A stretch of DNA of 6,734 nucleotides from positions 1 to 6,734 of the forward strand of contig CAYFLR010000118.1 in assembly GCA_964343805.1 (NCBI GenBank). The letters are read 5' to 3'. Within the stretch, counting starts at the first letter, position 1. Each line of letters opens with the position of its first letter. This DNA comes from CAYFLR01 sp964343805 (lineage in GTDB: Bacteria > Bdellovibrionota_B > Oligoflexia > CAYFLR01). The notes beneath the pieces were generated by a model. It did not search any database. It worked only from the letters and a program-made list of their open reading frames with translations, and was not told the origin of the DNA. A program made the translations under genes and the position numbers. Shown one piece after another: positions 1-6,455 of this stretch.

Positions 1-243
1 TTAATGGGCCATATGTCACCCTAAAGCGGTTAAAAGCTGACATTGAGGCCGTTAATGATTTGTTAATGGGCCATATGTCACCCTAAAGCGGTTAAAAGCT
101 GACATTGAGGCCGTTAACGATTTGTTAATGGGCCATATGTCACCCTAAAGCGGTTAAAATCTGACATTGAGGCCGTTAACGATTTGTTAGTGAGCCATAT
201 GTCACCCAAAGCAGTATAAGACTGACAAGGCCGTTAATGATTT
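1..243. repeat. Tandem array of a 62-bp unit, four copies
   Basis: Head-to-tail copies lie at 1-62, 63-124, 125-186 and 187-243. Copies 1 and 2 differ at one base (unit position 56, T/C), and copies 2 and 3 differ at one base (unit position 36, G/T). The fourth is diverged and shortened to 57 bp. There are no spacers between copies. The unit length is not a multiple of three and the copies contain stop codons, so the array is not coding. Each unit contains an imperfect dyad: TTAATGGGCCATATGTCA (unit 1-18) against TGACATTGAGGCCGTTAA (unit 38-55), separated by a 19-base loop. The array begins exactly at the window edge, so it probably continues to the left. It ends about 10 bp past the stop codon of the neighbouring HD-GYP gene. 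The function is unknown; it could be an intergenic hairpin repeat, a protein-binding array or a simple minisatellite. Confidence 0.95.
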
Positions 244-252
244 AAGGGTGAT

Positions 253-1788
253 CTACTTGGTATTAAAAAGGGTGCGCCCTTTATCGGCACGCTGTTCTAC
301 ATTTTCGTAGACTTTTTTATCTTTGAAAAGGGCATAGAGATCTGGATTTAAGTTCCCATCCTTCACTTCAAAACCCAGAATTTGCAATGCTTTCTCTGGA
401 GGGTATGGCTTTTTATAGGGCCGATCTTCAGCAGTGAGGGCATCATAGATGTCCACCAAGGCCAAGATTTGAGCTTGAATGGGGATCTCATCACCTTTCA
501 GACCATAAGGATAACCCGAGCCGTTTAATTTTTCATGATGAAGATGAGCGTACTCTTGCACTCCTTTAAAATCTTCAGGAAAGTCGATACTATCCAGCAC
601 CTTCTTGGTGATAATGGCATGGGAACTCATGGCCTCTCGCTCTTCTTCAGTGAGATTGCCTTTTCTTACCGCCAGATGATGGAACTCTTCTTCGGTTATG
701 ATTTTTCCACTGTCGGGATTTTTACTGTTTTGGTTCCAGGTGGCAATATCTTCCAACTGAGCGAGTTTCTCATCGGTCATAAACTCTTCAGCCCGGTTTA
801 CTTTGTCCAAGAATTCGGCAGCTTCTTCCAGTTTAGTCAGGTCAGCATCGGTTTCCGTCATCACATGGTTCAAACGATCCGCTGGAACTTCGTCTTTTAA
901 TCTTTCAATGAGTGCGTAGCACTTATGAAGGGCCATGCGATATTTGATTTCAGTCATTTTGTTATAAATACAAGAGAGTTTATACTCTTTATCTAGAACA
1001 ATTTCGGGCACTCCAATTTTTCCAATATCATGGAGCCATGCTGACATCCAAAGCTCTCTCATCTCCTTTTGATTAAAACTAACATCTTTTAAAGACTCAA
1101 TATCCTGGCAGTTGTTCACCTCTTCAGCTAAGGCAAAAGTAAACTGAGCCACCCTCCGAGAATGACCGCCGGTGTGCTTGCTTCTGTCATCAATGATGGC
1201 AGCGGAATACCGAATGAGGCCATCAACCAGGCTGGCTAAATCATCCCGTGCTTTTTCTAAAGCGATAATTCCTTTATAAGCTCTTAAACCAGAGATCATG
1301 GTGGTAAATAGTTTTTGCGAAGTGAGTTCCGACTTGGCTTTATAGTCGTTAATATCATAGTTGATAATAACTTCTTTTTCCGGAGCGAGTCCCGGTTGGC
1401 CCGTACGTAAAATAATTCGAGTATCTTGATTATTAGCCTCATTTCTGACAAATTTGGCCACTTCCAGACCTGCATGATCATCTTCCATCACTACATCAAG
1501 TAACATAACAGCGGTATCTGGATGCTCCTTGATGAGCTCTTTGGCTTCAGCACCCGAATTGGCCACCACAAACTCCAACTCTTTATTTTCAAACTCAAAG
1601 TTTTTTAGAGCAAATTGGGTGACCTGCACCACATCAGCATCATCATCCACAATCATCAATTTCCACTTTTTAGAGGATGCCCCAGAAGAACTCCCTTCTC
1701 CTGGCTCACCAGATTCACCATCCTCTTCATCACAAAATTCGAGTTCGTCTTCTTCTTCATCGGCGAATTCTAAGGTATCATCGCTCAT
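253..1788 (-). CDS. Response regulator with receiver and HD-GYP domains (predicted cyclic di-GMP phosphodiesterase)
   Basis: This 511-residue cytoplasmic protein is predicted to hydrolyse cyclic di-GMP when its receiver is phosphorylated. Residues 1-40 form an acidic, Ser/Gly-rich tail in which LEFADEEED is followed by LEFCDEED. The receiver spans about 42-165: acidic pocket D48-D50, phospho-acceptor D98, T129 (LRTGQP) and K150 (NDYKAKSEL). A helical linker (about 170-200) leads straight into HD-GYP without the full DUF3369 module often seen after such receivers. HD-GYP metal ligands appear intact: H209 (GGHSRRVA), H253-D254 (LHDIGK), H390, H417-H418 in HHEKLNGSGYP, and D446 (VDIYDA), followed by RPY at 456-458. 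About 100 extra residues (272-374) separate the HDIGK part from the GYP part; from memory, similar inserts occur in other COG3437 proteins. AAGGA 7 bases before the ATG supports the start. It is divergent from the hybrid kinase at 1931, a plausible partner. The domain call is firm, but activity is inferred from motifs. Confidence 0.95.
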   Translation of the reverse strand: MSDDTLEFADEEEDELEFCDEEDGESGEPGEGSSSGASSKKWKLMIVDDDADVVQVTQFALKNFEFENKELEFVVANSGAEAKELIKEHPDTAVMLLDVVMEDDHAGLEVAKFVRNEANNQDTRIILRTGQPGLAPEKEVIINYDINDYKAKSELTSQKLFTTMISGLRAYKGIIALEKARDDLASLVDGLIRYSAAIIDDRSKHTGGHSRRVAQFTFALAEEVNNCQDIESLKDVSFNQKEMRELWMSAWLHDIGKIGVPEIVLDKEYKLSCIYNKMTEIKYRMALHKCYALIERLKDEVPADRLNHVMTETDADLTKLEEAAEFLDKVNRAEEFMTDEKLAQLEDIATWNQNSKNPDSGKIITEEEFHHLAVRKGNLTEEEREAMSSHAIITKKVLDSIDFPEDFKGVQEYAHLHHEKLNGSGYPYGLKGDEIPIQAQILALVDIYDALTAEDRPYKKPYPPEKALQILGFEVKDGNLNPDLYALFKDKKVYENVEQRADKGRTLFNTK

Positions 1789-1795
1789 AAATTTA

Positions 1796-1800
1796 TCCTT
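1796..1800 (-). promoter_or_regulatory. Ribosome binding site of the HD-GYP gene
   Basis: On the minus strand this reads AAGGA, 7 bases before the ATG at 1788. The next methionine in frame is residue 45, inside the receiver, so this site fixes the start and confirms that the acidic tail is translated. Confidence 0.7.
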
Positions 1801-1864
1801 TTAATTGAACAGCATATTACTTTGCAAGAATATCACTTTTTTAAATTGGGGTAAATAAGTTCCA

Positions 1865-1892
1865 TTGGCATTTTCCCCTGCTAAAGGATAAA
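1865..1892 (+). promoter_or_regulatory. Possible sigma70-like promoter for the hybrid kinase
   Basis: TTGGCA (1865-1870) and GATAAA (1887-1892) are separated by 16 bases, and the second lies 38 bases before the kinase start codon. It sits in the 142-bp divergent intergenic region, which must hold promoters for both flanking genes. The -10 match is imperfect, and AT-rich DNA gives such matches by chance. No convincing promoter was found by eye for the minus-strand gene, and no riboswitch-like structure was seen in the region. Confidence 0.25.
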
Positions 1893-1921
1893 ATTATAAA
1901 AAGGCTGAAAAGACATACATT

Positions 1922-1926
1922 AGGGA
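1922..1926 (+). promoter_or_regulatory. Ribosome binding site of the hybrid kinase
   Basis: AGGGA lies 4 bases before the ATG at 1931. The spacing is short but usable. The alternative in-frame ATG at 1949 (residue 7) would be 22 bases away, so 1931 is the better start. Confidence 0.55.
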
Positions 1927-1930
1927 TGTT

Positions 1931-4798
1931 ATGGAATACCCAATACAAATGACCAAGCAGCATTTAAGCACGAAGATTTTTAAGGCTTATTTTATCTATC
2001 TCCGGGAGCATTTTCCTAAAATCAATATAGCGGAGTGTTGTGAAAAAGCTGGTCTCCCTCTGGAATATATTGAAAACGAAAATAATTGGGTTTCCGTTAT
2101 CTTCTCTAAGAATTTTTTAAAAGAAATTAAAGAGGCCACCAAAGAAGATAGGATTTCTTATATCGTCGGTCAAAAAAGTTTAGAGAGAAAGTATTTAGGC
2201 GATTTTTTCTATTTTTTCTTAAAGTACTCCTTCTCCACTCAGCAATGCTACAAACTAGTAACCAGCCTGGGACAGAACTTCAATAAAGTGATGAAAATGG
2301 AGGTGCTTTCGGCCCAGAAAAACCACTATAAATTTAAGTACTCTCCCTCCAATATGGAGAGTTTGAACGAAGAGGAACAGACCTCCCTCATCGGAAATCT
2401 GGAAAACATCTATGAAAATACCCTGGGCTATCTTCAGGGAATTCCCGTAATTTATGGCAATCCACCAGCCACTGCCAGCTATGAGATTAAACAAGAGGGA
2501 GAGATCAAAGTTCTAATTGTAGATCTCACTTATCAGGATAAAGCCTCGCTATTCAAACGTTGGACTCCCTGGGCTATTGGAATTGTTTTAGCCTTTTTGC
2601 TAGTTAAATTCCTGCCAGCTAACTGGTCCCTAGCAGGCTCGCAAATCACTTTCTATTACTGGATTTTGGTTGCTTTTCTTTTTGCCTTTATATTTGGTTT
2701 TCAAAAAGCCTTTCAGTATAGAAAAATCACCCTGGCCACCGAAAATGCTATCAAGACTTTGGATGCACAGTATAAAGAACTGCAGGTGAGCCAAGAGAAA
2801 TTAGAAGATTCATACGACAAGTTAAAAGTGCTCAATGAAATGAAAAGTGAGTTTTTAGCCAACACCTCCCACGAACTCCGAACTCCCCTCAACGGAATTA
2901 TCGGTTTAGCGGAGTCTTTAATGGAAGGAGCCACCGGCAAACTCCCGGACCTAACAGTACGCAATTTAAATATGATTGCCATGAGTGGAAAAAGGTTGAC
3001 CTCATTAGTTAATGACATACTCGACTTTTCCAAACTGCAAAAGAAAACGCTGGAAATTAATGCTAAAAATATCGACCTTAATGAGACAGTTGATCAAGTC
3101 ATAGAATTATCAAACTCTCTGATTGGCACCAAAGAAATCCTATTAGAGTCAAAACTTTCCTCTGACCTTCCACTAGTTCGGGCAGATGAAAATCGGCTCT
3201 TTCAGATTCTGTATAACTTAATCGGCAATGCCATTAAATTCACCGAACAAGGCCAGGTAAAAGTGGAAGCAATGGCTGATGAGGAGAGGATGACTCTCTA
3301 TGTTAAAGACAGCGGCATTGGTATACCCGCTGAAAAACATCATAAAATCTTTGAATCCTTTGAGCAAGCCGATGGGTCCACCTCACGAAATTATGGAGGA
3401 ACCGGCCTAGGATTAGCGATCACCAAACAGCTCATCGAGTTACAACAGGGGCAAATCTGGGTGGAATCGGTGATCGGAAAAGGAAGCACTTTTGCTTTCA
3501 CCCTTCCTCTCAGTGTGGAACAAGTAAAAGCAGACAATAAAACCAAATCACCTGAATCGGGAAAGACTCAAAACGAAATGGCTCCCAGCGAAAAGGAACA
3601 TACAGAAAAAATTACAAATTGTGATCGGTTCAAACAATATGGAAAGAGCAGGGGGCGTATCCTGGTAGTGGATGACGAACCGGTGAATTTGCAGGTTTTA
3701 ATCAATCACCTCTCTCTGACCGGCTATGAAACCACCACCGCTATGAACGGCAAAGAAGCTCTTGAAGTATTGCAATCGGCAACTGAGGAATTCGACCTGG
3801 TCCTGCTCGACATTATGATGCCAGTGATGAATGGCTTTGAATTTTGTAAAGCAGTTCGAGAAAAAGAAGAGAACACCTCTCGCAATCTCCCCATTATTAT
3901 GTTAACTGCTAAAAATCAAATCGATGATCTAGTCCAGGCTTTTTGTCTGGGCGCCAATGATTACATCACCAAGCCCTTTATAAAAGAAGAGCTGATTGTT
4001 CGAGTTAAAAACCATTTAAGTTTGGTGCAAGCGGTCGACCTGAGAGTAAAATTTAACGAAAAGCTGCATAGTGAAAAGCTCACCTTTTTAGGGCAGCTGA
4101 TTGCCGGAGTGGCGCATGAAATAAACACCCCCATCGGGACCTCCCTCACCGCCGCCTGTTTTGCCAGGGACAATTCTAAAAACACCTTTGATCTCTTGGA
4201 AAATAACAAACTGAAAAAATCTCAGTTGCATGAATACTTTACTGAAACCATCAATGGTACACAAATCATCTGCACGAATATCAATCGTGTCCATGGCCTG
4301 ATTGATAATTTTAAAATGCTGTCCATTGATCATAATGCAGAGCATAAAAAAGAGTTTAATTTAGAGCGCTATCTTAAGCTGGCCATTGAGCTCTTGGCTA
4401 ACGAAGTCAAAGACAAACAAACTGTGTTTAAAATTCTCTGTGACCCGGATATTAATCTCAATAGCTACCCCGGCTGTTTAGTTCAAATCCTTTCTGGCTT
4501 GATCTCCAACTCCTTAATCCATGGTTATGAAGACAAAGAACTCATCATAACCATTCAAGGGAAATTAGAAGAAAATCGGCTTTTGATTACATATCAAGAT
4601 GATGGATGCGGTATCCCCCATGAAAATAGAGATAAGATTTTTGATCCCTTTTTTACCACCAAAAAGAACAAAGGGAGTATTGGCCTTGGCTTAAATATAA
4701 TTATGAACTTAGTTACCAATAAATTAGCAGGGGAGATGATCTTCGAAAATAGAGATCCTAGCGGGGTTCAATTTCATATCACTCTCCCTCTTAGTTAG
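1931..4798 (+). CDS. Membrane-anchored hybrid histidine kinase with two kinase cores (HK-REC-HK)
   Basis: This 955-residue sensor kinase is predicted to sit in the inner membrane. Residues 1-206 form an uncharacterised input domain with no signal peptide. Two hydrophobic helices follow (about 211-229 and 239-257) with a loop of about ten residues, which places both ends in the cytoplasm. A coiled-coil-like stretch (about 265-305) leads to kinase core 1: H314 in SHELRTPLNG, N-box NLIGNAIKFTE (429-439), G1 DSGIGIP (460-466) and G2 GGTGLGLAI (489-497). A polar linker (529-570) precedes a receiver (about 575-700) with D581-D582, phospho-acceptor D627, T659 and K681. Kinase core 2 has H729 in GVAHEINTPIGT, an N-box with N860, DDGCGIP (890-896), FDPFFTTKK (904-912) and GSIGLGLNI (915-923). 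All catalytic residues in both cores look intact. The gene diverges from the HD-GYP regulator and overlaps the convergent receiver-TPR gene by 4 bases. The stimulus and the downstream receiver are not identifiable. Confidence 0.95.
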   Translation: MEYPIQMTKQHLSTKIFKAYFIYLREHFPKINIAECCEKAGLPLEYIENENNWVSVIFSKNFLKEIKEATKEDRISYIVGQKSLERKYLGDFFYFFLKYSFSTQQCYKLVTSLGQNFNKVMKMEVLSAQKNHYKFKYSPSNMESLNEEEQTSLIGNLENIYENTLGYLQGIPVIYGNPPATASYEIKQEGEIKVLIVDLTYQDKASLFKRWTPWAIGIVLAFLLVKFLPANWSLAGSQITFYYWILVAFLFAFIFGFQKAFQYRKITLATENAIKTLDAQYKELQVSQEKLEDSYDKLKVLNEMKSEFLANTSHELRTPLNGIIGLAESLMEGATGKLPDLTVRNLNMIAMSGKRLTSLVNDILDFSKLQKKTLEINAKNIDLNETVDQVIELSNSLIGTKEILLESKLSSDLPLVRADENRLFQILYNLIGNAIKFTEQGQVKVEAMADEERMTLYVKDSGIGIPAEKHHKIFESFEQADGSTSRNYGGTGLGLAITKQLIELQQGQIWVESVIGKGSTFAFTLPLSVEQVKADNKTKSPESGKTQNEMAPSEKEHTEKITNCDRFKQYGKSRGRILVVDDEPVNLQVLINHLSLTGYETTTAMNGKEALEVLQSATEEFDLVLLDIMMPVMNGFEFCKAVREKEENTSRNLPIIMLTAKNQIDDLVQAFCLGANDYITKPFIKEELIVRVKNHLSLVQAVDLRVKFNEKLHSEKLTFLGQLIAGVAHEINTPIGTSLTAACFARDNSKNTFDLLENNKLKKSQLHEYFTETINGTQIICTNINRVHGLIDNFKMLSIDHNAEHKKEFNLERYLKLAIELLANEVKDKQTVFKILCDPDINLNSYPGCLVQILSGLISNSLIHGYEDKELIITIQGKLEENRLLITYQDDGCGIPHENRDKIFDPFFTTKKNKGSIGLGLNIIMNLVTNKLAGEMIFENRDPSGVQFHITLPLS

Positions 4799-6222
4799 AC
4801 AGAGTATTTCTTATAATTTGTTTCCACTTCATCCAACTCCAGTTTATCCAGATCCACCTTCTCTTTTTCTTCCTGCAATTTAATGGCTTCGTCTCCAGGG
4901 ACATTGCTGTCGATAATTTTTTGGGTCTCTTTGGTATCCACCATGGCCAGCCATTGACCAAATTCTAACTCCCCTTTATCATCATCCAATTGAAAGAGTT
5001 GCTGCAGAACACCGATGGTCTTTTTATAATCTGGCATTTTGTCTAAGGCCACTTTAAAAAAGGAAATGCCTTTTTTGGGTTGATTGGCTTTATAATAAGC
5101 GAGACCGATATTAAAAAGCAGCGAAGGAATTTTTTCACTGTCAGATAAAACACTGATGGCATTACAATAAAGTTTAATCGCCTCCTCAAACTTTCTCTTT
5201 TTAACCAGACCGATTCCTAGATTATTAAAATAGGTGGCCAATTCACTGGATTGCTCGGTGTGCCGAAAGATATTGATACCTTTGGCATACTCGCCTTGAG
5301 AGAAATAGACTTTTCCTAAGCCATTTTTAGCTTCTTGGTTGGTTTGATCCAGGCTCATTACCTTTTCGAAGGATTTTTCTGCTTTTACAATATCATCGGC
5401 ATCCAAATAATGATTGGCCAGTTTAACATGACGGCCGATATTATTAGGGCTGAGGAGATTCTGACTTTCCATGCGCTGGATGGCCTCTCCTACCTTTTCT
5501 TGATTAAAAAGATTTTTAATCAGTTTATTAGTAACCCTCACATCTTTAGGGTTTTTTGCTAGAATGTCTAGATAGTGACTTTCTGCCTTTTTATAATCCC
5601 CTAGAGATTCATAGCAGTCACCTAAGAGTTCTAGGATAACCTGCCCCACTTTTTTCTCCGGATTGGCCCCTTGTTTCTCATAAAGCATATCGATAGCAAA
5701 AAGCTGCTGTCCACTTTTTATAAAGCCATCCACTTGATTCCGAAGGAGCTTTATCTCTTTTTCAGATCCCTCTAAGCAGAGTACTATTTTCAACTCATCA
5801 ATAAATTTCTCTATAGTAAAAGGCTTTACTAAAAAGCCCCCAATACTAAACTCTAAGGCTAGAAAGAGATCCTCTTTTTTTAAAAAACCAGAACAAAGTA
5901 CATAGGGAATATCTTCATAGCCGGGAAGTTCTCTTAATTTTTGCAGAAGAATGTCCCCGTTCATATCGGGCATTTCAAGATCACTGATCACCATATTATA
6001 GTTTTTTTGAGCGGCCATCTGTATAGCTATGAGAGGAGAAGTGGTGGTAGTCACATCTTTAGCATGAAAAAAACCGAGGTATTCAGTGTACATTTTTAGT
6101 TGGTCTTCATCATCGTCGGTGATCAGAATTTTTGAGTGCTTCAGGGCAGCTTTTAAATCTGATTCTTTCTCGGTAAGGTCATTTAAAATTTTATCTTTCA
6201 AAGATGATAAGCTCGGTGCCAT
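4795..6222 (-). CDS. Response regulator with receiver domain and TPR repeats
   Basis: This 475-residue cytoplasmic protein has no enzymatic or DNA-binding output, so it most likely acts through protein contacts. After a helical leader, the receiver spans about 30-148: acidic cluster D36-D38, phospho-acceptor D81 in SDLEMPDMNG, S111 at the Thr/Ser switch position, and K133 in LVKPF. At least five TPR-like helix pairs follow: about 195-227 (GDCYESLGDYKKAESHY), 264-296, 298-325 (GKVYFSQGEYAKGINIF), 331-361 and 368-398 (GLAYYKANQPKKGISFF). The tail (about 440-475) is charged and probably disordered. GGGAGGG five bases before the ATG supports the start. The gene lies 14 bases after the split kinase-receiver gene on the same strand, so they are probably co-transcribed and may share a pathway. 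Its stop codon overlaps that of the convergent hybrid kinase. The REC-TPR architecture is known, but the specific role here is not recognisable. Confidence 0.92.
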   Translation of the reverse strand: MAPSLSSLKDKILNDLTEKESDLKAALKHSKILITDDDEDQLKMYTEYLGFFHAKDVTTTTSPLIAIQMAAQKNYNMVISDLEMPDMNGDILLQKLRELPGYEDIPYVLCSGFLKKEDLFLALEFSIGGFLVKPFTIEKFIDELKIVLCLEGSEKEIKLLRNQVDGFIKSGQQLFAIDMLYEKQGANPEKKVGQVILELLGDCYESLGDYKKAESHYLDILAKNPKDVRVTNKLIKNLFNQEKVGEAIQRMESQNLLSPNNIGRHVKLANHYLDADDIVKAEKSFEKVMSLDQTNQEAKNGLGKVYFSQGEYAKGINIFRHTEQSSELATYFNNLGIGLVKKRKFEEAIKLYCNAISVLSDSEKIPSLLFNIGLAYYKANQPKKGISFFKVALDKMPDYKKTIGVLQQLFQLDDDKGELEFGQWLAMVDTKETQKIIDSNVPGDEAIKLQEEKEKVDLDKLELDEVETNYKKYSV

Positions 6223-6227
6223 AGTCG

Positions 6228-6234
6228 CCCTCCC
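6228..6234 (-). promoter_or_regulatory. Strong ribosome binding site of the receiver-TPR gene
   Basis: On the minus strand this reads GGGAGGG, five bases before the ATG at 6222. It lies wholly within the 14-base gap after the upstream stop codon (6237-6239), so the gene can initiate independently even if it is transcribed from the upstream gene. Confidence 0.8.
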
Positions 6235-6236
6235 TA

Positions 6237-6455
6237 TTATTGATCGCTATCTAAGAGCTCTCTTATTGTAACGAGCATCGTTTCCATTTCCACCGGTTTT
6301 TGCAAAAAGCTAATTTTTGAATCAGAGGCATCCACTCCTTTATCCTCAGCCTGATAACCGGAAGTGAGAATTATTTTTACATCCTGATTGATTTTTTGAA
6401 TCTCCGTGCTGAGCTCTTTTCCATCCATACCTGGCATTACCAAATCAGACAGCAC
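6237..6455 (-). CDS. C-terminal half of a split receiver domain
   Basis: This frame encodes the second half of a receiver: HLVLSDLVMPGMDG with the phospho-acceptor Asp at 6444-6446, then ILTSGY (Thr/Ser switch) and FLQKPV (conserved Lys), ending in RELLDSDQ. The frame is open upstream of 6455 and in fact continues from the slippery site at 6479-6485 through NHKGPIHLV. A start at the GTG at 6453-6455 would make a 72-residue fragment lacking the first strand, the acidic pocket and helix 1, so it could not fold as a receiver. I saw no ribosome binding site that makes an independent start convincing. It is best read as the -1 frame continuation of the gene at 6437-6734. Either that gene is a pseudogene broken by one base, or the two halves are joined by ribosomal frameshifting. 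Confidence 0.75.
   Translation of the reverse strand: MLSDLVMPGMDGKELSTEIQKINQDVKIILTSGYQAEDKGVDASDSKISFLQKPVEMETMLVTIRELLDSDQ

Noticed and set aside
1..243. CRISPR array
   Set aside because: The 62-bp units are directly adjacent with no unique spacers, and the unit is longer than usual CRISPR repeats.
1..243. Integron attC sites
   Set aside because: The units have a dyad and GTTAA-like ends but do not match the GTTRRRY/RYYYAAC core pattern, and no cassettes lie between them.
202..251. Terminator hairpin TCACCC/GGGTGA after the HD-GYP gene
   Set aside because: It has only six base pairs with a 38-base loop and no T-tract on the relevant strand.
535..900. Plus-strand frame opposite the HD-GYP domain
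   Set aside because: The opposite strand carries an intact conserved enzyme domain over the same bases; this frame shows no recognisable motif.
1529..1804. Plus-strand Ser-rich reading frame
   Set aside because: It is the antisense shadow of the acidic tail (GAA/GAT codons read as Ser) of the HD-GYP gene; there is no domain and no independent ribosome binding site.
1801..1930. Riboswitch, such as a cyclic di-GMP riboswitch, in the divergent intergenic region
   Set aside because: The region is AT-rich and I could find no conserved core or stable paired structure; it looks like ordinary promoter DNA.
2255..3033. Minus-strand frames opposite the hybrid kinase (2255-2494 and 2713-3033)
   Set aside because: Both lie antisense to the conserved input and kinase regions and have no motif or start signal of their own.
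3961..4345. Two overlapping minus-strand frames opposite the receiver and second kinase core
   Set aside because: They are antisense shadows of conserved coding sequence.
5335..5562. Plus-strand frame opposite the TPR region
   Set aside because: It is a shadow of the TPR repeats, with no motif and no ribosome binding site noted.
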